Assembly (NCBI GenBank): GCA_017620615.1
Contig: JAGAUW010000028.1
Span: forward strand, 1 to 64,000
Source of the DNA: Clostridia bacterium
GTDB taxonomy: Bacteria; Bacillota; Clostridia; Monoglobales; Monoglobaceae
Reading direction: 5' to 3'
DNA length: 64,000 nucleotides
Shown here: positions 36,312 to 45,197 of the stretch, one piece after another
Numbering within the stretch: position 1 is the stretch's first letter
Layout of the letters: each line of letters starts with the position of its first letter
The notes under the pieces: model-generated
What the model was told of the DNA's origin: nothing
What the model saw: only the letters and a program-made list of their open reading frames with translations
Database searches by the model: none
Translations under genes and position numbers: made by a program

Positions 36312-37640
36312 TTGTTTGAAGAAATAAAGAATTTTTTTGGAAAGGTGATAGGAAATATGTTTGATAAAAATTCGATACGCAAAGCGATTTCTTCGGAAAT
36401 TGCGGTATCAGACGAAATGAGCATGGCTCTTTCGGTCTGGAGAGAGATGTATGAGGAGGTGGACGGTCTTCATTTGCCTGCATCTATTGCTTTTGAAATG
36501 GCAAGGCTTGTTACGGTGGAAATGAACTCGGTAATTTCGGGTAGCAAAAGGGCGGAATTTCTGAATGATACATATAAGGATATTATTGAAAACATAAGAA
36601 TTCCTGTGGAATATGGCTGTGCCAAGGGTGGGCTTGTGATGAAACCATATGTGTCAAAGGGAAAAATCCTGGTGGATTTCATTCAGGCTGATAAATTCCT
36701 GCCCACCTCGTTTGATGAATCAGGAAACATCCGCAGTGCAGTCTTTATTCAGACAATTACCCGTGATGGTGGCTTTTATACAAGGCTTGAAAAACACAGC
36801 TTTGTGGGTGATACATATGAGATTTCAAACAAAGCATTTTTTTCGAGGACAAGGGATAATCTTGGAAATCCAATTTTTTTGGCAGATGTTCCTGAGTGGC
36901 AGGATTTGGCAGAAACAATATCTATCGGCAATGTGAAAAATCCGTTATTCGGATATTTCAAGCCTGCCATCGCCAACTGCATCGACCCGTCATCGCCACT
37001 TGGTGTATCGGTTTTTGCCAATGCGGTTAATCTCATTGAGGATGCAAACCGTCAATACGAAAGACTTTTGTGGGAGTTTGAAAGCGGAGAGAGGGCGCTT
37101 ATTGCAAATGCTATGGCGTTTAAGCGTGACAAAAACGGAAAACCAAGTCTTCCTGACAAAAGACTTTATCGCACGTTGGATGTTGACGATATGGATTTCT
37201 TCCGTGAATGGTCGCCAAAAATCAGAATTGATGAAATTGCGAAAGGCTTAAATCGAATTTTCAGGCAGATTGAATTTAATTGCGGTTTTGCTTATGGAAC
37301 AATTTCTGAGATAAATGATACACAAAAGACAGCTGAGGAAATCAGGGCATCAAAGCAGAGGAGCTATGCCACGGTTTCGGACAACCAGAAGGCACTGAAG
37401 AAAGCACTTCTTGAGCTTGTGTATGCTATGGATGTGTGGTGCACACTTTATGATTTGGCGCCAAAGGGAGAGTGTTCGGTATCATTTGATTTTGATGACA
37501 GCATTGAGGCAGACCGCAAAACCCAATTTGAAGAAAAACAGGCCTTGGTTGATGCGGGAATTATGGCACCCTGGGAGTTCCGTATGTGGTATTTTGGTGA
37601 GGACGAGGACACTGCAAAGAAAAGTATTTTGAATAAATAA
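36312..37640 (+). CDS. phage portal protein (SPP1 gp6-like)
   Basis: A portal monomer of about 442 residues, consistent with the SPP1-type family: helical N-terminus, VEYGCAKGGLVMKPYVSKGKILVDFIQADKFLP near residue 92, the wing/stem region SVFANAVNLIEDANRQYERLLWEFE near 230, and the crown with TQKTAEEIRASKQRSYATVSDNQKAL near 335. Start is TTG 36312 with GAGGAGG eight bases upstream; a longer in-frame version would overlap the terminase. The region 37641-37753 after it holds a GGAAAA/TTTTCC hairpin and no clear gene. Confidence 0.88.
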   Translation: MFEEIKNFFGKVIGNMFDKNSIRKAISSEIAVSDEMSMALSVWREMYEEVDGLHLPASIAFEMARLVTVEMNSVISGSKRAEFLNDTYKDIIENIRIPVEYGCAKGGLVMKPYVSKGKILVDFIQADKFLPTSFDESGNIRSAVFIQTITRDGGFYTRLEKHSFVGDTYEISNKAFFSRTRDNLGNPIFLADVPEWQDLAETISIGNVKNPLFGYFKPAIANCIDPSSPLGVSVFANAVNLIEDANRQYERLLWEFESGERALIANAMAFKRDKNGKPSLPDKRLYRTLDVDDMDFFREWSPKIRIDEIAKGLNRIFRQIEFNCGFAYGTISEINDTQKTAEEIRASKQRSYATVSDNQKALKKALLELVYAMDVWCTLYDLAPKGECSVSFDFDDSIEADRKTQFEEKQALVDAGIMAPWEFRMWYFGEDEDTAKKSILNK

Positions 37641-37753
37641 AATTTGTCCGCAATGACGATAAACTAAGGATGCTTGCAGAGGGAACTGCGATAAAAAACC
37701 GAAAAGCATTTATGGAAAATGGTTAAGTTTTCCGCAAGAAAGGAGTTATAGCT

Positions 37754-38311
37754 ATGACGAGAGAGGATTTAAGAGGAATTATTGAAGGGATAACAGATGA
37801 ACAACTGAAAAAAATTCTGGATATAAATTCTTCTGACATCGGAAAAGCAAAAAACGATGGACAGGAAATGAAAATGGCTCTTGATGCCGCCAACAAAAAA
37901 GTGGCGGAGCTTGAGGGACTGATGGAGAAACTTAAAAACAGTCAGTGTGAGGCAGAAGAAATGAAAATGAAAATAGACGAGCTGCAAAAAGTCATTGACG
38001 AAAGGAATGTTCAGTCAGAAAAGCAAAAGAGAGCCGAAGAAATGAAAAACAGATTTGCTGCGGTTGTGGGTGAGGCAAAGTTCTTAAACGCTTTCACCGA
38101 AAAAGGAGTATTTGAAGAATTTTCAAAGGCACTGGAAAATCCTGAAAATCAGGAAAGAAGTGACAGCGAAATTTTTGCTCAGCTCACAACAGCAGAAAAT
38201 CTATTTGACCAAAGGGCAGAGGTGCCTCATATTGTTGCCTCAACAATGGGGTTTGGCGGCGAGCTTGAGAAAGGCGAAATCCGTGAAATTATGGGGCTTC
38301 CTGCCGAGTAA
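37754..38311 (+). CDS. phage scaffold protein (GP20-like)
   Basis: A 185-residue acidic protein with a long coiled coil (about residues 28-100, AANKKVAELEGLMEKLKNSQ and following) and a C-terminal segment after LNAFTEKGVFEEFSKAL. This resembles Phage_GP20-type scaffolds and fits its place between portal and capsid. No protease domain is present here or nearby, so scaffold removal would be by exit rather than cleavage. AAAGGAG precedes the start. Confidence 0.8.
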   Translation: MTREDLRGIIEGITDEQLKKILDINSSDIGKAKNDGQEMKMALDAANKKVAELEGLMEKLKNSQCEAEEMKMKIDELQKVIDERNVQSEKQKRAEEMKNRFAAVVGEAKFLNAFTEKGVFEEFSKALENPENQERSDSEIFAQLTTAENLFDQRAEVPHIVASTMGFGGELEKGEIREIMGLPAE

Positions 38312-38334
38312 ATCAGATTTGGAGGAAAAAGTTT

Positions 38335-39210
38335 ATGGCAAATGCTATTGCAAAATTCAAAAAGTATATTGATACCCTTGACGAAGTTTATAAGGTATCA
38401 TCAGTGACATCCGTTCTTGACGGCAACAGCCGACTTGTGAGAATGGGTGCAAATGCAAACGAGATTATTATTCCCAAGATGAGTATGGATGGTCTTGCGG
38501 ATTACAGCCGTGAGAATGGTTATATCGGTGGCGATGTGACTCTCACAAACGAAACAGTTACATTTAATTATGAAAGAGGACGTTCTTTTACCATTGATGC
38601 AATGGACAATGAAGAAACAGCAGGCGTGGCTTTCGGTCAGCTTTCTGGTGAGTTCATCAGAACAAAGGCGGCGCCTGAAATCGATGCATTCCGTTTTGCA
38701 CAGTATGCAGGAGTCCAAGGCATCGGCACTGCTGAGGGTGACCTTGACGACCCGCAGGATACACTTGCGGCACTTATTGCGGCACAGAATGCAATGGATG
38801 AAGCAGAAGTTCCAACAGAAAGCAGAATTTTGTTTATTACACCCGTGCTTTATAACGGCGTGATGAATATTGACACTACAAAATCAAAGGCGGTTCTTGA
38901 TTCCTTTGCACAGATTGTAAAGGTACCCCAGAGCAGATTCTATACTGCAGTGAACCTTTATGACGGTTCATCCGAGGGCGAGGTTGCCGGTCACTTTGTA
39001 AAGGATGCAGAAAATGGTAAAAACATCAACTTTATGGTGGTTGAAAAGTCAGCTACAATCCAGTATCAGAAGCACGTGGTAAGCAAGGTTGTTACCCCTG
39101 AAGAAAATCAGGTTTCTGATGCGTGGAAGTTCTTCTACCGTTCTTATGGCATTGCGGATGTTTATGAAAACAAGACACACGGCATCTATCTCCACAAGGC
39201 AACAAAATAA
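38335..39210 (+). CDS. phage major capsid protein
   Basis: A 291-residue HK97-fold-type capsid protein. It begins directly with KFKKYIDTLDEVYKVSSVTSVLDG, without a cleavable delta domain, and contains VTFNYERGRSFTIDAMDNEET and LFITPVLYNGVMN, the latter typical of the P-loop/A-domain of clostridial phage capsids by my recollection. The gene follows the scaffold by 23 bases with GGAGGAAA. Confidence 0.87.
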   Translation: MANAIAKFKKYIDTLDEVYKVSSVTSVLDGNSRLVRMGANANEIIIPKMSMDGLADYSRENGYIGGDVTLTNETVTFNYERGRSFTIDAMDNEETAGVAFGQLSGEFIRTKAAPEIDAFRFAQYAGVQGIGTAEGDLDDPQDTLAALIAAQNAMDEAEVPTESRILFITPVLYNGVMNIDTTKSKAVLDSFAQIVKVPQSRFYTAVNLYDGSSEGEVAGHFVKDAENGKNINFMVVEKSATIQYQKHVVSKVVTPEENQVSDAWKFFYRSYGIADVYENKTHGIYLHKATK

Positions 39211-39230
39211 AACTTTTCGGGAGGATTGTT

Positions 39231-39323
39231 GTGCGATTTGTAGGACTTGTTGACAAAAAGAGAACAGCCGCAAAGCAACCAAAAAAGAAAAAGGCGGTGA
39301 ACAGCAAGGATGTTAAAGGATAA
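39231..39323 (+). CDS. small basic protein between capsid and connector genes
   Basis: A GTG-started 30-codon frame with GGGAGGA five bases upstream and a stop overlapping the next gene's start by 14 bases. The product is strongly basic (KKRTAAKQPKKKKAVNSKDVKG). Position suggests a minor head component or a regulator of packaging, but nothing more can be said. It is easily missed because of its length. Confidence 0.55.
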   Translation: MRFVGLVDKKRTAAKQPKKKKAVNSKDVKG

Positions 39324-39663
39324 AATAAGCTTTGATTTTTATTACAATACATATAGCTGCGAAAATGAGGGCGACCTTGATGCAGAAAATTTTGACCGCT
39401 ATATAAACCGTGCAAAAAGAGTGCTTGACGGCTTTTTGCTGAAGGATGAGATTTCTTCTGAAGAGAGTCTTGAGGTTATGCTCTGTATATGTGAAATAGC
39501 AGAGTGTTTGTATCGGGAAGAAAATATCAGCTCAGTCAAAAGCGAGACGGTGGACGGTTATTCGGTTACTTTTAATCGAGAAGGCAGTATCAAGGAAAGG
39601 ATAAAAACTATCGTTCTTGGACACCTTGGAAAAACAGGACTTCTTTATGCGGGGGTGGAGTGA
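39310..39663 (+). CDS. head-tail connector (gp6-like adaptor)
   Basis: A 117-residue acidic helical protein with DAENFDRYINRAKRVLDGFLLK and a C-terminal LGHLGKTGLLYAGVE, matching size and position of the adaptor that binds below the portal. GGCGGTGA lies 10 bases before the ATG. The stop overlaps the next start (TGATG). Confidence 0.7.
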   Translation: MLKDKISFDFYYNTYSCENEGDLDAENFDRYINRAKRVLDGFLLKDEISSEESLEVMLCICEIAECLYREENISSVKSETVDGYSVTFNREGSIKERIKTIVLGHLGKTGLLYAGVE

Positions 39664-39986
39664 TGCTTGAAAATGGAGTTGTCACCGTGTTTTCTCAAAA
39701 AACAAAGGGCGGGGACTTTGTCAAAATAGCTTGCTGCCCTGCGTGGATTTACAAAAAAGAACGACTGAGAAACAAAGCGGACGGAGTGTATCTTAGGGAT
39801 AGCTTTGATGTCAGGATTGGTCTTTCACACCTTGAAAATGTTTCAGTTGGGGATTTGATTTTTTTTGGTGAAATTGAGGAAAGCGACTTTTTTGCCGGTA
39901 AGTGCAGAAGAATTGCTACCATCACCAAAAATGAAAAGGGGACTTTCCCTCACTGGCATTTATGGGCAGAGTATGAGTACAGATAA
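39663..39986 (+). CDS. probable head closure (stopper) protein
   Basis: A 107-residue protein with a beta-rich look (FVKIACCPAWIYKKERL ... SVGDLIFFGEIEESDFF ... HWHLWAEYEYR). Its place after the adaptor and its length fit the stopper of siphoviruses. No specific family motif is recognised, so the assignment is by order. Confidence 0.5.
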   Translation: MLENGVVTVFSQKTKGGDFVKIACCPAWIYKKERLRNKADGVYLRDSFDVRIGLSHLENVSVGDLIFFGEIEESDFFAGKCRRIATITKNEKGTFPHWHLWAEYEYR

Positions 39987-40007
39987 TTGATAAGAGGAGA
40001 GGTTTTT

Positions 40008-40421
40008 ATGATTGAAAAAATAGCAGAGTTCTTTTCAACCTGCCCCGAACTTTCGGAGAGCGGCGTTATGATAAATTATCTGGACAAAGAGCCTTTTTCG
40101 GCGGCACTTATTATGTGCGGTGAGGATACACTCGAAGCCGAATATACAGATGGTGGACAGAGAAGATGCGAAAAATTCATTCTGGCAATCAGGCAGGAAT
40201 ACAGCGGAGCAAATTCCCAAAATTCCTCGGCGGCAAAAAGGTGCGAGGCAATAGAACAGTGGGTGAAGGCTCAAAATGATAGCGAAAATCTTCCGCAGTT
40301 TGACAGCTTGATAAGTGTACTTTCTGTATCGATTGGAAAGGGCTTTGAAATAACCCAGACAGGAAGTGTTGATGCAAGGTTTGAAGCAGAAATAAAAGTG
40401 GTTTATTTTATGGAAAAATAA
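40008..40421 (+). CDS. probable tail completion (tail terminator) protein
   Basis: A 137-residue protein after the stopper gene. It starts at MIEKIAEFFSTCPEL with GGAGAGG upstream; an earlier ATG at 39987 is less well placed. Proteins of this slot (gp17-like) cap the tail tube. The sequence FILAIRQEYSGANSQN and the C-terminal ARFEAEIKVVYF are compatible, but the call rests mainly on synteny. Confidence 0.5.
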   Translation: MIEKIAEFFSTCPELSESGVMINYLDKEPFSAALIMCGEDTLEAEYTDGGQRRCEKFILAIRQEYSGANSQNSSAAKRCEAIEQWVKAQNDSENLPQFDSLISVLSVSIGKGFEITQTGSVDARFEAEIKVVYFMEK

Positions 40422-40425
40422 TTTT

Positions 40426-40472
40426 ATGCAGAGGTGCAGAAGGATTGTATAATCTCTGACCTCTGCATTTTT
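40426..40472 (+). terminator. hairpin between head and tail genes
   Basis: ATGCAGAGGT (40426-40435) / ACCTCTGCAT (40459-40468) form a 10-bp stem followed by five T (40468-40472). Tail genes start 17 bases later without a visible new promoter, so this is more likely an attenuator or processing/stability hairpin than a full stop. Confidence 0.55.
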
Positions 40473-40488
40473 AAAAGGAGAAATTTTT

Positions 40489-40971
40489 ATGGCAGAAATA
40501 ATTAAAAGATACAAAAAACTGGCGTTTTATGGTGTTCCGACGGAAAATGGCAGTGGTTATACATTTTTCAGGATGAAAGGCTTTGATGAAATTTCAACAG
40601 CCAAAAATCCAAAGGAATATTCAAGACAGTATATTGATGAAGAATTTGAACAGACCGATGTGGTGGCGTATACTCCGTCAATTTCGTTTGGGTTTGACAG
40701 ATTCATGGATGATGCTGTTCATGATGATATTATATCAATTTTTAACCATGAAAAAGTGGGTGCAGATGCTGTAAGACCCATAATTATGGTGGATATGGCG
40801 GATGACGAAAAGGGTGCTGTAAAGCGTGATTTTTCGGTCATTGCTGAAAATGAGGGTAGCGGTATGGATGCCTATAAATACAGCGGTACTTTCAGAGTGA
40901 AAGGCGAAAAGGTATTTGGAAAAGCAGTAAGCAATGATGACTGGCAGACATGCATATTTGAGGAAATTTAA
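40489..40971 (+). CDS. major tail tube protein
   Basis: A 160-residue protein with an AAAGGAG ribosome site, likely the tail tube subunit. It contains FRMKGFDEISTAKNPKEYSRQYIDEEFEQTDVVAYTPSISFGFDRF, a pattern typical of clostridial phage tail tubes, and the C-terminal SGTFRVKGEKVFGKAVS. Its place before the chaperone pair agrees. Confidence 0.78.
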   Translation: MAEIIKRYKKLAFYGVPTENGSGYTFFRMKGFDEISTAKNPKEYSRQYIDEEFEQTDVVAYTPSISFGFDRFMDDAVHDDIISIFNHEKVGADAVRPIIMVDMADDEKGAVKRDFSVIAENEGSGMDAYKYSGTFRVKGEKVFGKAVSNDDWQTCIFEEI

Positions 40972-41046
40972 AACTTGAGAAAAACTGCCCGCACGAATAG
41001 AATTTGTGTGGGCAGGAAATTCAAAAACAGTGATTTGGAGGGGAAA

Positions 41047-41370
41047 ATGGTTCTTGAAATATATGGAAATTATGCAGAAATCAAGGGAAACAAAAGACTT
41101 CTTTCTTTGTGTCGTGAAATAAAAGAGTCCGCAGCAAATGAAATTCAAAATATCTCTGCGGGCTTCGATGATGAAAATGAAATATGTGACAGAGTGAAAA
41201 AATTTCTTGAAAAAAGCCTTGAAAAGCTTGTGGGAAAGAGACAGGTAAAAAAAATATTTCAAAATGTGGAAAAAACAATACCCAAGCTTTCAGGTGCACT
41301 TTGTTATGTTATCTCTGAAATAGGGTCGAGGCTTGGGGATATGGAGAGTGATGAAAATGATGAAAGCTGA
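41047..41370 (+). CDS. tail assembly chaperone (gpG-like, DUF6673-like)
   Basis: A 107-residue acidic helical protein set by TTGGAGGGG before MVLEIYG. Its position between tail tube and Gp15 and its helical content (LCREIKESAANEIQ, VKKFLEKSLEKLVGKRQVKKIF) fit the first tail chaperone. The Gp15 gene starts within its last codons. I see no slippery heptamer there, so the two are likely made from separate starts. Confidence 0.6.
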   Translation: MVLEIYGNYAEIKGNKRLLSLCREIKESAANEIQNISAGFDDENEICDRVKKFLEKSLEKLVGKRQVKKIFQNVEKTIPKLSGALCYVISEIGSRLGDMESDENDES

Positions 41371-41923
41371 ACTTTTAAATCTAGCCGAAAATGTGGAAAT
41401 AGACGGAGTGGAATATAAGATAAACACTGATTTTTCGGTTTGGATTGAGATTGAGCAGATTTTTTTGTTGAAAGAAGACGGCAAAGAGGCTGCAGCGAAG
41501 ATCCTTTCGCTTGCGTATCCTTATCTCCCTCACAACCCTGTTGCTGCCTTTGAAAAGGTGGTATGGTTTTATTCGGGTGGTATGGATGCCGAAAAAACGG
41601 AAAGAAAATGCTTTGGTGCTCCTCTTTATGACCTCAAAAGAGATTTTAAGTTTTTGTGGGCAGACTTTTTGGGGAAGTTTGGAATAGACCTTTTGAAAAC
41701 CAATATGCATTGGTGGCAGTTTAGACTATTGATTTCGGCATTGGATGATGGGTGCAAATTCCCAAAGGTTGTGGGATACCGGTCTTTGGATACCGCAAAA
41801 ATCAAGAATAAGGAGCTTAAAAACTTCTATGAAAAAATGAAAAAGCAATATAAACTTCCGGATATACGGACCGACGAAGAGCGAGAAGAAGAACTTGCAG
41901 ACATCCTCTCGGGAGCGTTTTGA
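41357..41923 (+). CDS. tail assembly protein, phage Gp15 family
   Basis: A 188-residue protein typical of Phage_Gp15. It has the N-terminal INTDFSVWIEIEQIF and the conserved C-terminal MHWWQFRLLISALDDGCKF and RSLDTAKIKNKELKNFYEKM. GGAG ten bases upstream favours the ATG at 41357 over those at 41351 and 41360. It is the second chaperone in this tail module. Confidence 0.82.
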   Translation: MMKAELLNLAENVEIDGVEYKINTDFSVWIEIEQIFLLKEDGKEAAAKILSLAYPYLPHNPVAAFEKVVWFYSGGMDAEKTERKCFGAPLYDLKRDFKFLWADFLGKFGIDLLKTNMHWWQFRLLISALDDGCKFPKVVGYRSLDTAKIKNKELKNFYEKMKKQYKLPDIRTDEEREEELADILSGAF

Positions 41924-41972
41924 AAGGGCAATCACTGTTTTTAAAGAAAACAACTGATAAGGAAGGATTTAT

Positions 41973-43181
41973 ATGTCATTTGATTTTCAAAAATATATGG
42001 AGCGACTCAAAAACGAGGCCGGCAAAAATGATATTGGCAAAATGATAGCATCGGGCATAGGAGTGGGGCTTAGTCAAAATTCTTATCTTGCTGTGACAGC
42101 CCTGGAAAATGTTTATGTAGAGCTTGAAACTGTTACTAAAAATGCTGCAAAAAATGCAGAAAAGCTTGCGAAAAAACGTCAGGAAAGAGAGCTTGCCAAT
42201 CTCAAAAATTCACTTAAGCTTGAAATTATCAGCGAGCAGGAATACTATGAAAAACTGAAAAAATATCGGGATGAGAATTTGAGAGAGGGCACGGATAGCT
42301 GGTACAAATACACCGAGGAAATAATAGGTTACAACAAGCGTCTTATGGACGAAACTGCAAAACAGCAGCTTGAAATGCTTGAAAAAGTTCACTCCCTCCA
42401 GAAAGAACTTGAAGAAAATCTCAAAGCCGATGATGGACCGTGGTTTTCTTCACTTAAGGTTCTTCTTAAAAATGTAAATTCTGATGGAAGCAGTCAAGGA
42501 TTTGTGTGGAACAAGCTGTCGGACTTTGAAAGAGAAATTGACCTTTTGGGGCGTTATCGAAATGCAATTCTGGCTCTTAAAAATCTGGGGGATATTCCAG
42601 ACGGGATATTTTCTGAAATTGCCAAAATGGACGTAAACGAAGCCATTTCGGCAGCAGGCGTTATACTTTCTGCATCCGAAGAAGCGCGTAAAAATTTTAT
42701 TCAAGGATATTTGACCCGAAATTCTTTGGCGGAAAGTATTGCGAGGGAACTCAATGGAGTTTTGAACAAAGAGGCACTTCGTGAGGCAGGAATTGTCAGC
42801 ATTGATGATTTTGATAATGGTTATGCCAGTGTTGATAATAAACAGGAAAACATATTTATAAAAACCCTGGAGGATAATTTTGATGTGGTGCCAAAGAGCT
42901 ATTATCAGCTTGGGCTTGACTCGGGTGAAGCATTTGGGGATGGACTCAAAACAGAAATTTCAAATGTGATGCTTGAAATGCGGTCACTTATGCTTTCGCA
43001 AATGGCTGAAATCGTGGTGGATATGCAAAAAATGACGGGCGGAGTATCCGGCGTATTAACAGAGAATACAACCTACAAAACTACTTATAACTTCAATGCG
43101 TCAAAGGATACCACCACTCAGCAACTGTCGACTGCCCGTAATGCCGCAACGCTTTACCGGTTGAGAGGAGGTAATAACTGA
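41973..43181 (+). CDS. short tape measure protein
   Basis: A 402-residue, largely alpha-helical protein in the tape measure slot between Gp15 and Dit. Residues 50-140 form a coiled coil (KLAKKRQERELANLKNSLKLEII). The C-terminal part (YYQLGLDSGEAFGDGLKTEI, then NTTYKTTYNFNASKDTTTQQ) resembles the ends of clostridial tape measures. No hydrophobic helices, common in tape measures, are visible. The length would predict a tail of only about 60 nm by the usual rule of roughly 0.15 nm per residue (estimate). AAGGA precedes the ATG. Confidence 0.65.
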   Translation: MSFDFQKYMERLKNEAGKNDIGKMIASGIGVGLSQNSYLAVTALENVYVELETVTKNAAKNAEKLAKKRQERELANLKNSLKLEIISEQEYYEKLKKYRDENLREGTDSWYKYTEEIIGYNKRLMDETAKQQLEMLEKVHSLQKELEENLKADDGPWFSSLKVLLKNVNSDGSSQGFVWNKLSDFEREIDLLGRYRNAILALKNLGDIPDGIFSEIAKMDVNEAISAAGVILSASEEARKNFIQGYLTRNSLAESIARELNGVLNKEALREAGIVSIDDFDNGYASVDNKQENIFIKTLEDNFDVVPKSYYQLGLDSGEAFGDGLKTEISNVMLEMRSLMLSQMAEIVVDMQKMTGGVSGVLTENTTYKTTYNFNASKDTTTQQLSTARNAATLYRLRGGNN

Positions 43182-43183
43182 TT

Positions 43184-44038
43184 ATGCTTACACTTATATA
43201 CAAAAATGAACTGGGTGAAATAGTTATGAGGGGCGAAGGTGACGATTCACCTTTTAAGATAACTGCAATAGAGGGCTTGGGGCTTGTTTCGAGAGAATAT
43301 AATACTGCAGTATATTCAGGCTATGACGGACAGGAAACTTTAAGCTCAAGGGCGACGGCACGAAGTATAACTATTGCACTTGAGGCGCTGGGCAAAAATG
43401 CTGCCGAAAGTGTGCGTGATGCCATTGGTGTATTCAGCCAAAGCGGAATGCTGTATATAAAAAGTGATAACTTAGACAGGCGCATATATTGCAATCAAGT
43501 GCAAATCCCTGATGTAACTCGCGTGCTTCGCGGACAAATTGCAACATTTGCCGTGCAGTTTGTGTGCGACAGTCCTTTCTTTGAGGACGGCGAGGATACG
43601 GTGGTGTCTCTTTATAAAAGAACAAAGGTACTTGAGACTCCATTTTCGCTTCCTGCCGTATTTGGCAAGATTATTCTTGGTGGCAGCATTGAGATTAAAG
43701 GGATGGTTTCGGTTGAGCCAATTATAAGTATATACTATCCAACCGCACTTGAAGATGTTGAAAGTATCATATTGACAAACGAAACTACGGGGAAGAGCAT
43801 ACAGCTTGACTATGCGCCAAAAGGGGAAGAAATGGTAACGGTGGATATAAAAAACCGAAAAATTGTCAGCAGCGTTAGTGGAAATATCATAAATCATCTT
43901 TCAAAGGACACCTTTTTGGGAGATTTTGTGCTTGAAAGAGGTGCGAATATGATTTCACTGAACGTTGGCGACTTAACCCCTGATTTTACTGTAGAATGCA
44001 GATACAACAATCTATATAATGAGGCGGTGATAGTGTGA
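43184..44038 (+). CDS. distal tail protein (Dit)
   Basis: A 284-residue protein of the siphovirus tail component family. It begins with FKITAIEGLG after a short strand region and has the N-terminal ring domain ending in IPDVTRVLRGQIATFAVQFVCDSPFFED, a hallmark of Dit proteins, then a C-terminal galectin-like part. GAGGAGG upstream. It forms the hub between tail tube and the tip. Confidence 0.82.
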   Translation: MLTLIYKNELGEIVMRGEGDDSPFKITAIEGLGLVSREYNTAVYSGYDGQETLSSRATARSITIALEALGKNAAESVRDAIGVFSQSGMLYIKSDNLDRRIYCNQVQIPDVTRVLRGQIATFAVQFVCDSPFFEDGEDTVVSLYKRTKVLETPFSLPAVFGKIILGGSIEIKGMVSVEPIISIYYPTALEDVESIILTNETTGKSIQLDYAPKGEEMVTVDIKNRKIVSSVSGNIINHLSKDTFLGDFVLERGANMISLNVGDLTPDFTVECRYNNLYNEAVIV

Positions 44039-45195
44039 ATGATATATTTTTTTATGACTTTGATTTTAATTTGCTTGCGGATTTCCCGAGAGTTGTATCT
44101 CTCAATATAGAAAAGAAGTATTGTGGATACGGAACTTTTGAGGTACATTTTTCATTGTCTGAAACAGATATCATAACCTTGCTTGAAAATAATCCATACT
44201 TGTTTGTGGTTGCAGGCGGAAGCTCAGCAATAGTTACCGGCTGGAGAATAGATGAGGATATAGCTATCTTTGGCAGAACTCCCGAATGGCTTTTAACAAA
44301 AAGGGGAGTCCAGCCATTTGCTAAAACAGCAGCAACGGCGGAGGTTATCGCCCGCGATGCTGTGACCTCTGGTGCAGGAGATTTTGTTGCTTTGGGTGAG
44401 CTTGCAGGATTTGGTACAGCACAAAGCTATTCAACAGACAAGGTAAGGGTGCTTTATGATGTTGTATGCGAGGTTCTTGAAAAACAAGCTTTGGGCTTTA
44501 AGCTTGTTCCGGATCTGAGCTTAAAAAAGTTTGTATTTTCGGTATATCAGGGGAGCGAATCATTGTGTATGATTTCACCGTCAAACAGAACGGCTTATGA
44601 TGTGACATACACCGTAGAAAAGCAGGATATGGTAACAAACTGCGGATGGTATGAGAGAAAATTCATCGATATGGGGGGCTGGGATGCATACAACAATTCC
44701 CCCGGCCTTTCTGATAGTAACCCAGAGAATGCATACACATATTACAAAATAACGTCAGACACATATTATCAAAGCGGCGGAAAATATTACAACGTAACAC
44801 AATTTGGTTTGAATTGCATAAAGGATTATTATTTGTATTCCGACACCCCAAACGGCAAGTGGAAAATTACAGATAAGAAGCCAGATACGATTTGGGTGTA
44901 TATTGATAATCCGTCCGAAACAGGTGCGAAGAAATGGGATGCGGTGCTTTCGGGGATAAAAACAGCGGAAGAGGCCCTTGCTGAAATATCTGGGCTGAAA
45001 AGAAGAGCCAAAACAGAGGGTGAAGCAAAGGATGTGGAATACGGCAAAGACTATGTTCTTGGTGACATTGTAAGAGTTCAGACGGAATTTGGAGATTTTA
45101 AAAAAGCGGAGAGGAAGAGGGTTTCTTCGGTCAATATTTACTATGATATTGACAAATCAGGAGTTACCCCTGTTCTCAGCAGTTTGGAGGAATGA
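44035..45195 (+). CDS. tail-associated protein, ReqiPepy6 Gp37-like
   Basis: A 386-residue Tal-type protein. It starts DIFFYDFDFNLLADFPRVVSLNIEKKYCGYGTFEVHF and has IFGRTPEWLLTKRGV, both typical of the Gp37-like family that forms the tail tip below Dit. It starts with GTG overlapping the dit stop as GTGA, indicating coupling. No separate peptidase domain is seen. Confidence 0.8.
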   Translation: MNDIFFYDFDFNLLADFPRVVSLNIEKKYCGYGTFEVHFSLSETDIITLLENNPYLFVVAGGSSAIVTGWRIDEDIAIFGRTPEWLLTKRGVQPFAKTAATAEVIARDAVTSGAGDFVALGELAGFGTAQSYSTDKVRVLYDVVCEVLEKQALGFKLVPDLSLKKFVFSVYQGSESLCMISPSNRTAYDVTYTVEKQDMVTNCGWYERKFIDMGGWDAYNNSPGLSDSNPENAYTYYKITSDTYYQSGGKYYNVTQFGLNCIKDYYLYSDTPNGKWKITDKKPDTIWVYIDNPSETGAKKWDAVLSGIKTAEEALAEISGLKRRAKTEGEAKDVEYGKDYVLGDIVRVQTEFGDFKKAERKRVSSVNIYYDIDKSGVTPVLSSLEE

Positions 45196-45197
45196 TA

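Noticed and set aside
37670-37726. A short open frame (MLAEGTAIKNRKAFMENG) between portal and scaffold genes
   Set aside because: Only 18 codons from ATG, no ribosome site, and the upstream part of the frame has no start codon. It may be a conserved fragment, but I cannot support it as a gene.
41340-41372. A programmed frameshift joining the two tail chaperone genes
   Set aside because: No X-XXY-YYZ slippery heptamer is visible in the overlap, and the second gene has its own ribosome site at good spacing.
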